NCBI GenBank assembly: GCA_038062935.1
Contig: JBBTWG010000018.1
Coordinates: forward strand, 1 to 17,384
Source of the DNA: JBBTWG01 sp038062935
GTDB taxonomy: Bacteria > Patescibacteriota > Gracilibacteria > UBA1369 > UBA12463
Direction of reading: 5' to 3'
Length of the DNA stretch: 17,384 nt
The translations under genes and the position numbers were made by a program. Shown here piece after piece: positions 1 through 8,035 of the stretch. The notes under the pieces were generated by a model. The model made no database searches, had not been told where the DNA came from, and saw only the letters and a program-made list of their open reading frames with translations. Position 1 is the first letter of the stretch. Every line of letters starts with the position of its first letter.

Positions 1-14
1 AGGTGGAGAAGGAT

Positions 15-43
15 TTGAAGAAGGTGAAGTAGTGTGTTATATA
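15..43 (+). promoter_or_regulatory. probable gyrB promoter
   Basis: TTGAAG at 15-20 (4 of 6 to the -35 consensus) lies 17 bp before TATATA at 38-43 (4 of 6 to the -10 consensus). Transcription would start near 50 and give a leader of about 23 nt that is pyrimidine-rich and has no Shine-Dalgarno sequence. The first 46 bases also carry two open frames ending at 32 (TAG) and 46 (TGA). Either could be the tail of an upstream gene, and I cannot choose between them. Confidence 0.45.
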
Positions 44-73
44 TGAGTCCGACCTTTTTTCACTCTGCTTTTT

Positions 74-1987
74 ATGGCTGACTCACAACAATCAAATTCT
101 GCTTACGGTGCCGATCAAATTCAGGTTCTCGAAGGCCTTTCGGCTGTTCGTAAGCGCCCTGGTATGTACATCGGAACCACGGATATTGCTGGTCTTCATC
201 ACCTCGTGTGGGAAGTGGTCGACAACGCTATCGATGAAGCGATGGCTGGACATTGCAAGAATATTGAAGTTCGTATTTTGGCTGATGGAGGAGTTTCTGT
301 GGAAGATGATGGTCGTGGTATTCCTGTCGATACTCACAAAAAAACTGGAAAATCTGCACTCGAAACCGTTATGACAATTCTCCACGCGGGTGGAAAATTT
401 GGTGATGGCGGGTATAAAGTATCTGGAGGTTTGCACGGTGTGGGTAGCTCTGTCGTGAACGCCCTTTCTGTCAAAACTATTGCTGAAGTCTACCGTGACG
501 GGAAAATCCATCGCCAAGAATATTCTTGCGGTCCTGCAGTCACGGAGCTCAAGACTCTCGGAAAAACTGATAAACGTGGGACGAAGATTACTTTCTATCC
601 TGATGCGACTATTTTTGAGAAAATCGAATTCAATTTTGATACGATCATTGGTCGTATGCGTCAGCAGGCGTATTTGACCAAAGGTGTCACTATCAAAATT
701 ACTGATGAGAGGGATGACCGTGAGTATGGTTTCTATTTTGAAGGTGGTATTCGTTCTTATGTTCAACATTTGAATATGAACAAGGAAACGATCGGAGATG
801 TGGTCTACACAGAAAAGAGTGTTCCAGAGGGCTATATCGAAATTTCTCTTCAGTATACGATGGCTTTCCAGGAATCCATTTTGTCTTTTGCTAATAACAT
901 TTTTACGCCAGAAGGTGGTATGCATCTCACGGGTTTCCGCTCTGCGTTGACTCGAACTTTGAATAACTATGGTCGTAAGTATGAACTTCTGAAAGAAAAA
1001 GATGAAAATCTTACAGCAGAAGATGTCCGCGAAGGTCTCACGGCGGTGATTTCTGTGAAGCTTGGAAATCCACAGTTCGAAGGTCAGACGAAGAGTAAGC
1101 TCGGGAATCCTGAAATGCGCACTGCTGTAGAATCTGTTTTCAATGAAACTTTTGTTCAGTATCTCGAAGAGCATCCTTCTCAAGCTCGTGAAATGTTCTC
1201 GAAGTGTTCACTCGCTGCTCGTGCGCGTCTCGCTGCTCGTGCTGCGCGCGACACGGTTTTGCGAAAAGGTCTTCTCGATGGACTTACGCTTCCGGGAAAA
1301 CTCGCAGATTGCTCTTCCAAAGATCCGCTTGTTTCTGAGCTTTTCATCGTTGAGGGAGATAGTGCAGGAGGTTCTGCGAAGCAGGGTCGTAACCGTGAAT
1401 ACCAGGCAATTCTTCCTTTGAAAGGGAAAATTCTCAATGTAGAGCAATCGCGTCTTGATAGAATTTTGGGAAATAGTGAAATCAAAGCTTTGATTATGGC
1501 TCTTGGTGTTGGGATAGGTGAGCAGTTTGATATTGCTCGTCTGCGATACCACCGCATTTTCATTATGACGGATGCTGACGTCGATGGCGCTCATATTCGA
1601 ACATTGCTTTTGACCCTCTTTTATCGCTACTTTAAGCCTCTCATTGAAGCTGGAAATATTTACATTGCTCAATCTCCACTCTACAAAATTGCTCAAGGAC
1701 GACATGCTGAATACGCTTATTCAGATGATCAAAAAGAGAAAATTATGGCAAAATTTCCAAAAGATACGAAATTCTCTATTCAGCGCTACAAAGGTCTTGG
1801 TGAAATGAACCCGGAACAGCTTTGGGAGACGACTATGGATCCCGAACATCGATCATTTTATCAGGTCAATATTGAAGATGCTATTCGTGCCGACTCGGTT
1901 TTTGACACACTTATGGGTTCTGAAGTGGCTCCTCGTAAGAAATTTATTCAGGCTCATGCGAAAAAGGTCAAAAATCTTGATATTTAA
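74..1987 (+). CDS. gyrB: DNA gyrase subunit B
   Basis: ATPase subunit of DNA gyrase, which with GyrA introduces negative supercoils into DNA in the cytoplasm. At 637 aa it is the size of the short GyrB class without the enterobacterial insertion. The GHKL ATPase domain is visible at the N-terminus: E47-VVDNAIDE, the DDGRGIP loop near 78-84 and GLHGVGSSVVNALS near 119-132. The TOPRIM domain has EGDSAGG near residue 426 and DADVDGAHI near 500. The C-terminal QRYKGLGEMNPEQLW signature favours GyrB over ParE. The ATG at 74 gives a normal short N-terminal extension before YGADQIQVLEGL. No SD precedes it. The stop is TAA. The gene runs into rpsU after 45 bp, but rpsU has its own strong promoter, so co-transcription is not required. 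Several long open frames antisense to this gene are composition shadows. Confidence 0.97.
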   Translation: MADSQQSNSAYGADQIQVLEGLSAVRKRPGMYIGTTDIAGLHHLVWEVVDNAIDEAMAGHCKNIEVRILADGGVSVEDDGRGIPVDTHKKTGKSALETVMTILHAGGKFGDGGYKVSGGLHGVGSSVVNALSVKTIAEVYRDGKIHRQEYSCGPAVTELKTLGKTDKRGTKITFYPDATIFEKIEFNFDTIIGRMRQQAYLTKGVTIKITDERDDREYGFYFEGGIRSYVQHLNMNKETIGDVVYTEKSVPEGYIEISLQYTMAFQESILSFANNIFTPEGGMHLTGFRSALTRTLNNYGRKYELLKEKDENLTAEDVREGLTAVISVKLGNPQFEGQTKSKLGNPEMRTAVESVFNETFVQYLEEHPSQAREMFSKCSLAARARLAARAARDTVLRKGLLDGLTLPGKLADCSSKDPLVSELFIVEGDSAGGSAKQGRNREYQAILPLKGKILNVEQSRLDRILGNSEIKALIMALGVGIGEQFDIARLRYHRIFIMTDADVDGAHIRTLLLTLFYRYFKPLIEAGNIYIAQSPLYKIAQGRHAEYAYSDDQKEKIMAKFPKDTKFSIQRYKGLGEMNPEQLWETTMDPEHRSFYQVNIEDAIRADSVFDTLMGSEVAPRKKFIQAHAKKVKNLDI

Positions 1988-1993
1988 AATTTC

Positions 1994-2021
1994 TTGACTT
2001 CGAGACTTTCTTCTCTATAAT
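1994..2021 (+). promoter_or_regulatory. rpsU promoter, near-leaderless
   Basis: TTGACT at 1994-1999 (5 of 6), a 16 bp spacer and a perfect TATAAT at 2016-2021 make this one of the two best promoters in the window. The rpsU ATG begins at 2033, only 11 nt after the -10 box, so the expected start near 2028 leaves a leader of about 5 nt with no room for an SD. It should drive rpsU-prmC and probably prfA and the hydrolase. Confidence 0.75.
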
Positions 2022-2032
2022 GGCTTCACTTT

Positions 2033-2239
2033 ATGGCAGTTACTATCAATCGCAATACACAAGAATCTCCTGAGCGCTTCATTGCTCGCTTCAATAAGAA
2101 GGTGCAGCAAAGCCGAATTCTCGTGATGACACGAGAAAAACGTTATCGAACTCGCAAGATGACTCCTCGTTTGGTTCGCAATAAAGCTTTGAAGCGTGAG
2201 TACTATCGAGCACTCAAGCAGAAGTCTAAATTCATGTAA
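2033..2239 (+). CDS. rpsU: 30S ribosomal protein bS21
   Basis: Small ribosomal subunit protein bS21, which binds near the 3' end of 16S rRNA where the anti-SD lies. It has 68 aa, a normal length, and is very basic throughout, with the family pattern ESPERFIARFNKKVQQSRIL followed by Arg/Lys-rich helices. The ATG at 2033 follows a perfect -10 box by 11 nt, so the mRNA is nearly leaderless. Its stop TAA is followed 8 bp later by prmC, and then by prfA, giving a translation-factor cassette. In Flavobacteria bS21 is known to take part in sequestering the anti-SD. That link is suggestive here because no gene in this window has an SD, but nothing in the sequence proves it. Confidence 0.92.
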   Translation: MAVTINRNTQESPERFIARFNKKVQQSRILVMTREKRYRTRKMTPRLVRNKALKREYYRALKQKSKFM

Positions 2240-2247
2240 TATTTTTC

Positions 2248-3078
2248 ATGATTATTTCTCAGCTCCTTCGTGAAGGGGCTTTTCGTCTTTCTCCTCGATT
2301 GGATGCCTCGCTTTGTTCACGGGTTCTTTTGGCTTTTGTGTTGGGCATTTCTCAGGAATCTCTGGTGGCGCGGAGTTCTGATGTTGTTATTGATGAAAAT
2401 GAGCAGCGATTTTTTACTTTGATTGAACGGTGTTTTTCTGGCATCCCTCTGGCATATTTAGTTCAGCGAAAAGAGTTTTATGGATTGGATTTTTATGTTG
2501 ATGAGCGTGTGTTGATTCCGCGACCGGAGACGGAACTTTTGGTGGATGAGGTTTTGAAAGTTTCTGAAAAGGCTTCTTGTATTGCGGATATTGGCACGGG
2601 TTCTGGATGTATTGCAGTAAGCTTGGCGAGCAAGCTTCCGTTGGTTCATTTTCTGGCGGTGGACATTTCTCCAGATGCTCTGGAGGTAGCTCGTAGAAAT
2701 ATTTCTTCGTATCAATTTATTGATCAAATACAGCTTTTTCAGAGTGATTTATTGAATAGTATTTGTGATCGTGAGATTGATATTGTGGTTGCAAATTTGC
2801 CATATATTGGTGAAGATCAATTTCGATTCCTTGATTCTGAGGTTGAGAAAAATGAGCCTCATGTAGCGCTCTTTGGTGGTCATGATGGTCTTCAATTGTA
2901 TAAAAAATTATTTCAACAAATTCTTGTGATGCCTTATCAACCTCAATATCTCTTGGGAGAATTTGGTTTTGGTCAAGCTGATGAACTTCGATTGCTTTTG
3001 AATCAATTTTTTGATCAAAAATGGAGTATTGTTCTGGATGGTGCTGGTATTGAGAGAATTTTTGTGGTGAAACTCTAA
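2248..3078 (+). CDS. prmC: peptide chain release factor N5-glutamine methyltransferase
   Basis: S-adenosylmethionine-dependent methyltransferase that N5-methylates the glutamine of the GGQ motif in RF1 and RF2. It has 276 aa, the usual length. A helical N-terminal substrate domain (about 1-85) is followed by the Rossmann methyltransferase domain. VLIPRPETE precedes motif I DIGTGSGCIAVSLA, an acidic motif II follows at VDISPDAL, and the catalytic loop reads NLPY (in VVANLPYIG) rather than the usual NPPY. NLPY is an accepted variant in this family. The gene lies 8 bp after rpsU and 18 bp before prfA, its own substrate, which supports the assignment. The ATG at 2248 has only a T-rich stretch upstream and no SD. 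Confidence 0.92.
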   Translation: MIISQLLREGAFRLSPRLDASLCSRVLLAFVLGISQESLVARSSDVVIDENEQRFFTLIERCFSGIPLAYLVQRKEFYGLDFYVDERVLIPRPETELLVDEVLKVSEKASCIADIGTGSGCIAVSLASKLPLVHFLAVDISPDALEVARRNISSYQFIDQIQLFQSDLLNSICDREIDIVVANLPYIGEDQFRFLDSEVEKNEPHVALFGGHDGLQLYKKLFQQILVMPYQPQYLLGEFGFGQADELRLLLNQFFDQKWSIVLDGAGIERIFVVKL

Positions 3079-3090
3079 TTACGATATACT
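3062..3090 (+). promoter_or_regulatory. possible internal promoter for leaderless prfA
   Basis: TATACT at 3085-3090 (5 of 6 to TATAAT) ends 6 nt before the prfA ATG at 3097. TTGTGG at 3062-3067 (3 of 6) sits 17 bp upstream, inside the end of prmC. If used, transcription would begin at or next to the start codon. The -35 box is weak, so this is a suggestion rather than a firm call. Confidence 0.4.
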
Positions 3091-3096
3091 CTGCCC

Positions 3097-4170
3097 ATGC
3101 TCGAAAATCTGAAAAAATTTGTGATCGAACACCATGAAATTCAGGAAAAACTTTCGAATCCTGATTTGGATAGTTCTCAGTACAAAGTGCTCGGTCGACG
3201 TTTGCGACAATTGGAGAATATTACAAAACTTGCAGAAGAGTATGAGCATATTGAGAAAACAATTGCCGAGTCGAATGAAATATTGAAGACCGAAAAAGAC
3301 CCTGAATTTTGTGCGATGGCTCAGCAGGATTTGTCTCAGGCTGAAGCTCGGAAATCTATTCTTTTGGAAGAGATTAAATTTGAACTTCTTCCGAAAGATC
3401 CAAATGATGAATTGAACTCGATTGTGGAAGTGCGTGCTGCAGTAGGTGGTGATGAGGCGGCACTTTTTGCTGGAGATCTTGCCCGTATGTACATTCGTTT
3501 TGCAGAACGTAATGGTTGGAAAGTCGAAGAACTTTCTCGTTCTGAGTCTGATGCCGGGGGATTCAAAGAAATGATTGTGCGTGTGACTGGCCAGGGTTCG
3601 TATGGAAAGTTGAAGTACGAGAGCGGTGTTCATCGTGTCCAGCGTATTCCTACGACGGAGGCGCAAGGGAGAATTCATACGTCGACGGCGACGGTGGTGG
3701 TCTATCCTGATATTGAAGAAGTAGAGGTTGGCATCAAGCCGGAAGATATTCGTATGGATTTCTATCGTGCTTCTGGAAAAGGCGGTCAGGGTGTGAATAC
3801 GACGGATTCTGCCGTGCGTCTCACCCATGTCCCGAGTGGTCTCGTTGTTGCGTGTCAGGATGAACGAAGTCAGCTCAAAAACAAAATTCGTGCGATGTCG
3901 ATCTTGACGGTTCGTCTTTACGCCTTGGAACAGGAACGACGACAAAAAGAGCTCGGAGAAAAGCGTTTGAGCCAGATTGGAGGAGGGGATCGTTCTGAGA
4001 AAATTCGCACGTATAATTTCCCCCAAGATCGCATCACGGATCATCGTATCAAAATGAGCTGGAGTAATCTGCCGGCGATTATGGACGGCGATATTGAACA
4101 AATGACGATCGCGCTTCATGCTGCGGATCAGGAGGAATTGATCAAGAAGGCTGCCGGGCTTTCTGCGTAA
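3097..4170 (+). CDS. prfA: peptide chain release factor 1
   Basis: RF1, which reads UAA and UAG and triggers peptidyl-tRNA hydrolysis on the ribosome. It has 357 aa, typical of the family. The stop-codon recognition motif reads PTT (in RIPTTEAQGRIHTS), matching the P-x-T of RF1 and not the SPF of RF2. The catalytic GGQ lies in ASGKGGQGVNTTDSAVRLTH. The N-terminal coiled-coil domain and the GGDEAALFAGDLARMY stretch are both present. The stop TAA at 4168-4170 overlaps the next start as TAATG. At least two genes here end in TGA, so an RF2 must be encoded elsewhere. The start ATG has no SD but has a -10-like TATACT 6 nt upstream. Confidence 0.96.
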   Translation: MLENLKKFVIEHHEIQEKLSNPDLDSSQYKVLGRRLRQLENITKLAEEYEHIEKTIAESNEILKTEKDPEFCAMAQQDLSQAEARKSILLEEIKFELLPKDPNDELNSIVEVRAAVGGDEAALFAGDLARMYIRFAERNGWKVEELSRSESDAGGFKEMIVRVTGQGSYGKLKYESGVHRVQRIPTTEAQGRIHTSTATVVVYPDIEEVEVGIKPEDIRMDFYRASGKGGQGVNTTDSAVRLTHVPSGLVVACQDERSQLKNKIRAMSILTVRLYALEQERRQKELGEKRLSQIGGGDRSEKIRTYNFPQDRITDHRIKMSWSNLPAIMDGDIEQMTIALHAADQEELIKKAAGLSA

Positions 4171-4934
4171 TGAGAATATTTATGAAATCAGTCGATGTTA
4201 TCAATGTGGCGGGACTCTTGATGGATGGGAAGAACGATGGCTTGGAATCTGAATTGAGACGTCTCGGCGTCCGTTCAGTTCGAACTTTTGCTCCGACGCC
4301 TCGTGAGTCTGCGCGCGAACATCCGCGCTATGCTATAGAGCGACTCATGGGGATGATTCAACTAGCGGTGCAGGAAATACAGAAGGAATTTGGTGAGCCT
4401 AATATTCTTCTTTGTGGACGATCGTATGGTGGCTTTATGGCTCTCCAGGCTGCTCTTGGAATGGATTTTGATTCCATATTCCGCGTGGTTCCGATCGAGG
4501 CTCCGCTTCATCCAGATGTTCCTGTCCCCATTCCATCTGTTATGAAATTCTTTGCTGATTGTAGTGTTCATTATGATGAACGTTCTCGATTGGCTCAACG
4601 GGCTGTAGATCATTTGGGTGCTGCTGGAACCTCTCGTCTTGTTTTGGTTCAGGGTGGTGCAGAAGATGCCATGGTGCCGAATGCTGCGCATGTTTTGCCT
4701 GGCGATTTTGAGACGATTGAATTTTCCAGTGACGCTTTCGATTTTGGATCTGCGGAGCGTGGTAGTGGTCTTGTCGTGAAACTTCCGGACCATCTGGGGC
4801 GTCGAATGGATTGGAAATCACGTTTTTTGCCCCCAGGGCTGGATCGATATGCAAATCATCTTTTTTGGAGTGATGACAAGATGGATGCCGTGATGAAAAT
4901 TATTCAAAGTGCTGCGACTTCGCCTACTTCATAG
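4170..4934 (+). CDS. alpha/beta hydrolase fold protein, function unknown
   Basis: A 254 aa predicted cytoplasmic protein with the nucleophile elbow GRSYGG (Ser85) after a hydrophobic strand (NILLCG), as in serine hydrolases. A likely acid is Asp166 in GGAEDAMVP. The candidate histidines are His230 (YANHLFW) and His208 (LPDHLGRR). There is no signal peptide or lid insertion that I can see. The fold is therefore probably an esterase, thioesterase or peptidase type, but I do not recognise the family. The first ATG shares its A with the TAA of prfA (TAATG), a layout typical of termination-reinitiation coupling. A second ATG at 4182 is possible. The gene ends convergently with nadB, with an 11 bp overlap at 4924-4934. 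Its protein is richer in Ala, Asp and Pro than the Lys/Ile-rich nadB opposite. Confidence 0.7.
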   Translation: MRIFMKSVDVINVAGLLMDGKNDGLESELRRLGVRSVRTFAPTPRESAREHPRYAIERLMGMIQLAVQEIQKEFGEPNILLCGRSYGGFMALQAALGMDFDSIFRVVPIEAPLHPDVPVPIPSVMKFFADCSVHYDERSRLAQRAVDHLGAAGTSRLVLVQGGAEDAMVPNAAHVLPGDFETIEFSSDAFDFGSAERGSGLVVKLPDHLGRRMDWKSRFLPPGLDRYANHLFWSDDKMDAVMKIIQSAATSPTS

Positions 4935-6387
4935 TATGGCATCCCAAACTCTTTTTTCTTTGAAGCGCTTGTTTGCAGATAGCTATTGCGACGGTTGCGA
5001 GATTTTTGACTTCTCTTGATTTGTGATTTTTAAATTTATTGAGCTGTGAAAAAGCTTTTTGTAAGCCATTTTTTGTTCGTATGATTCCGACTTCTTGCCA
5101 CATGATTTCTTGTATTTTTTTGATAATCTTCTGGTGCGTATTGGAGATATTTTTTTCTGATATTTCTTTTATTTTGAAATTTGTTTGCTGTATTTTTGGC
5201 AAATTTCCACCTATTTCTGATGCAAAAACTGCTGCCTCCAAGAGAGAGTTGCTGGCGAGACGATTGGCTCCGTGAAGCCCCGTTCTGGCACATTCACCGA
5301 TAGCAAAGAGATTTTTTATGGATGTTTCTGAGCGAAGATTCACTTCGATTCCTCCGCAGAGATAGTGCGCGACTGGTGTGATTGGAATTGGGTTTTTTCC
5401 GAGAATGTAACCGTTTTTTTTGAGGTGGGTGAATATTTCTGGAAATCTTTTTTTGAGTTCTAATAGTTTTTTCCTCTTCGTGGACTTCGTATTTTCGAAT
5501 GTCAGAAAAACTTTTCCATGCTTTTGTTCTTCGTAGATGGCACGACTCAGGATGTCGCGAGCAGCGAGTTCTTTTGTGAATCTTTTTCCTTCGTGATTTA
5601 TGAGAATTCCTCCTTCTCCGCGAATGGCTTCAGAAAGCAGAAAATGTCGATTATTTTCTTTTTTGAAAAATGCTGTTGGATGGAATTGAATGAATTCCAT
5701 GTCGCGCACGCCTGCGCCTGCGCGGAGTGCTATTGCTATTCCGTCGCCAGTGGATTCTGTTGGATTGGTGGTGTGTGCGAAAACTTGTCCTGTTCCGCCA
5801 GTACAGAGAACGACGACTTGAGTTGGAACTTTTATGATTTTTTTGTTTCGTAGGAGTTTGATTCCTTTGCAAGTTTTCTTTTCGATGATGAGGTCGAGTG
5901 CGAGAGTATTTTCCCAGATGGTGATATTTTTGTGACTTCGAACTTTTGCTATGAGCGCTTTTTCTATGATTCTTCCAGTTGCATCTTTTGCGTGTATTAT
6001 GCGGTTTTCTGAGTGTCCACCTTCGAGTCCGAGTGCGAGATTTTTATTTTTTTCTTGATCAAATTTTACTCCGAATTCTATGAGTTTTTGAATCGCTTGT
6101 GGACCTTTTTGTACGACATACTTCACTACTTCCCGAGAGTTGTGAAACGCACCGGCCTTCATTGTATCTTCGATATGTTTTTCAAAATGATCAGTTCCGC
6201 TGAGAACTGCGGCGATTCCACCCTGTGCGTATGGAGTGGATCCACTGGAAAGTTTTTTCTTGGTGACGAGGAGGACGCTTCCTTTTTCTGATGCACTGAG
6301 TGCGGAGAGAAGTCCGGCGATTCCTGAACCGATGACGACGATGTCAGGAGATTTTTGGGAAAAGTTTTGCAAGGATCGTTTCTTCAT
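4924..6387 (-). CDS. nadB: L-aspartate oxidase
   Basis: FAD-dependent oxidase that converts L-aspartate to iminoaspartate, the first step of de novo NAD synthesis. From the chosen ATG at 6387 it has 487 aa. The FAD-binding GSGIAG (20-25) opens the protein, followed by SSGSTPYAQGGIAA and the capping-domain LEGGHSENRIIHA with Glu122. Further active-site signatures are QFHPTA, SEAIRGEGG, VAHYLCGGI and LHGANRLASNSLLEA. A longer start at 6426 is open but would add 13 residues unlike the family. The chosen start overlaps aroA-aroK by 44 bp. The C-terminus stops at SLGCHTMK, just after the position of the family's conserved SRGxH, so it is shorter than the roughly 540 aa enterobacterial enzyme. It is the last gene of the aro operon and very Lys/Ile-rich. 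Succinate dehydrogenase and fumarate reductase flavoproteins are alternatives, but the NadB-specific motifs argue against them. Confidence 0.9.
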   Translation of the reverse strand: MKKRSLQNFSQKSPDIVVIGSGIAGLLSALSASEKGSVLLVTKKKLSSGSTPYAQGGIAAVLSGTDHFEKHIEDTMKAGAFHNSREVVKYVVQKGPQAIQKLIEFGVKFDQEKNKNLALGLEGGHSENRIIHAKDATGRIIEKALIAKVRSHKNITIWENTLALDLIIEKKTCKGIKLLRNKKIIKVPTQVVVLCTGGTGQVFAHTTNPTESTGDGIAIALRAGAGVRDMEFIQFHPTAFFKKENNRHFLLSEAIRGEGGILINHEGKRFTKELAARDILSRAIYEEQKHGKVFLTFENTKSTKRKKLLELKKRFPEIFTHLKKNGYILGKNPIPITPVAHYLCGGIEVNLRSETSIKNLFAIGECARTGLHGANRLASNSLLEAAVFASEIGGNLPKIQQTNFKIKEISEKNISNTHQKIIKKIQEIMWQEVGIIRTKNGLQKAFSQLNKFKNHKSREVKNLATVAIAICKQALQRKKSLGCHTMK

Positions 6388-8035
6388 TTTCTGTGCTGCT
6401 ATCGATAATAAGGTCGGCGGCGTCATAATAGCTTTTTTTCCTTTCTTTGAAGAGGGTTTTGAGACTTTTGAGGTTTGGTCTTTGAGATGAACTTAGAGGG
6501 TCATTTTGTATTCTTTTTTGGAGAATGTTGATTGGGCAGTTGAGCAAGACTAAAATTCCATTTTTTTTGAGTAAGTTTCTATTTCTTTGTTCAATCATGG
6601 ATCCGCCTCCTGTGGCTATTATAAGCTTCTTTTTTTGACTTATTTTTTTGATCAATAAGCTTTCTTGTACTCTAAAGTATTTCCAGCCCTTTTTTTGTAT
6701 AATTTCTTTGATCGTTCTCTTTTCTCTTTTCTGTATTTCGTTATCTACATCAATGAATTTATACTTCATTATGCTTGCTAATTTTTGCCCTATCGTTGTT
6801 TTTCCGCTTCCACGCATTCCGATGAGTACGATATTTTTTTCTATTTCTGTGAAATATTGTCTATAGTCTGCCCAAAATTGTGGATAACTTTTTTGTATAC
6901 ATGATGGATTTTCTATTTCGATCATGGGAAATTTGCTTTTTAGGACGGCAAAAATCATGGCCATCCGGTGGTCGTCGTAGGTTTTGATTTTGATCGATTT
7001 TTTGATCTGGAGATCTGGGTTTCCGTGAATTTCGAGACTATTTTTAGTTTTCTTTACCTTGATTCCTAGCTTTCGAATTTCGTTGGTGAGTGCCTGGAGT
7101 CGGTCTGTTTCTTTGACTGTGAGGTGATGGATACCGGTGAGCGTTGTTTTTCCTTTTGTGACGGCGGCGAGCACGGCAAGTGTCATGGATGTATCTGGAA
7201 AAGTGTTGCAGTTGATTTTTGTTCCCAGTTTTTTCATAGCTTGGAAGAATCCGTATTCACCTTGTTTTGTGTTTTTTGGAATATTGAACGATATTTTTTT
7301 TCTGTGGAGATGGGCGATTCCTGCAAAATAACTGGCTCCTGCAGCGTCACTTTCGACTTCGTATGTTGCTTTTTTGTATTGTGTTTTTTTGATTTCAAAA
7401 GTTTTTCTCACCTTTGTGAGCCCTGTTTTTTTTGTGATGTGTGCGCCAAATTTTTTCATGACATCGAGCGTGAGGTCGACATATGGTTCTGATGAAATTT
7501 TCCCGACGACTTGGATTTCTGATTTTTTTTCTGTGAGTGGTGCGATCATCAGGAGACTCGAGAGATATTGGCTACTCATGTTCGCGTTGGTTTGAATTTT
7601 TCCTCCGGTCAATTGGCCACCCTCGATTTCCAAGGGAAGAAAGCCATTTTTTTTGAGATAAGTGATGTGTGCGCCCCATGCGCGAAGTGCGTCCACGAGT
7701 TCTCCGATTGGGCGTTTTTCCATGTTTTCATCTCCGCGAATGATACTTTTTTGCGGAATAAGTGTGAGCAGGGAAGTGAGAAATCGCGTCGTGGTTCCTG
7801 CGTTTCCTGTGAAGAATTCTTTTTTGGTTGGATGAAATATTCCACCGTGGACTTCAATGATATTTTTTTTTCTTTCTATTCGAATTCCTAAATCTTTCAG
7901 TGCTTGGATCATGTAGCCTACATCTTTCCCTTCCGGAAGATTTTTTATAGTATTTTTCCCGTGCGCGAGCGCGGCGATGATGAGTGCCCGGTTGGCGAGA
8001 CTTTTGGTTCCTGGAATTTGGAAATGTTTACTCAT
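6344..8035 (-). CDS. aroA-aroK: fused EPSP synthase - shikimate kinase
   Basis: A 563 aa bifunctional enzyme of the shikimate pathway. Residues 1 to about 395 are 5-enolpyruvylshikimate-3-phosphate synthase (step 6): PGTKSLANRAL with Lys11 and Arg16, NAGTTTRFL, EKRPIGELVDAL, KETDRLQAL and YDDHRMAM near the end. Residues from about 398 are shikimate kinase (step 5): P-loop GMRGSGKTT, an acidic DVD, ATGGGS, SSQRPNL, and ERKKSYYDAADLII. Both halves keep their catalytic signatures and there is no frame break between them. The N-terminus overlaps the aroB stop by 8 bp (ATGAGTAA), and the C-terminus overlaps nadB. The stop is TGA. The protein is strongly Lys-rich compared with AroF. Gene order aroB, aroA, aroK matches the first three domains of fungal AROM. 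No SD precedes the start. Confidence 0.93.
   Translation of the reverse strand: MSKHFQIPGTKSLANRALIIAALAHGKNTIKNLPEGKDVGYMIQALKDLGIRIERKKNIIEVHGGIFHPTKKEFFTGNAGTTTRFLTSLLTLIPQKSIIRGDENMEKRPIGELVDALRAWGAHITYLKKNGFLPLEIEGGQLTGGKIQTNANMSSQYLSSLLMIAPLTEKKSEIQVVGKISSEPYVDLTLDVMKKFGAHITKKTGLTKVRKTFEIKKTQYKKATYEVESDAAGASYFAGIAHLHRKKISFNIPKNTKQGEYGFFQAMKKLGTKINCNTFPDTSMTLAVLAAVTKGKTTLTGIHHLTVKETDRLQALTNEIRKLGIKVKKTKNSLEIHGNPDLQIKKSIKIKTYDDHRMAMIFAVLKSKFPMIEIENPSCIQKSYPQFWADYRQYFTEIEKNIVLIGMRGSGKTTIGQKLASIMKYKFIDVDNEIQKREKRTIKEIIQKKGWKYFRVQESLLIKKISQKKKLIIATGGGSMIEQRNRNLLKKNGILVLLNCPINILQKRIQNDPLSSSQRPNLKSLKTLFKERKKSYYDAADLIIDSSTENEETILAKLFPKIS

Noticed and set aside
92..1183. 363-codon open frame antisense to gyrB (and other long antisense frames in aro, radA and glycosyltransferase genes)
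   Set aside because: No recognisable domain, and it lies fully inside a clear gene. It arises because the sense codon bias avoids antisense stops.
6344..6346. TGA as a sense (Gly) codon, as in Gracilibacteria/Absconditabacteria
   Set aside because: All genes are full length with TGA as stop, and the two TGA codons seen (6344 and 14954) fall at natural protein ends, one in an ATGA overlap.
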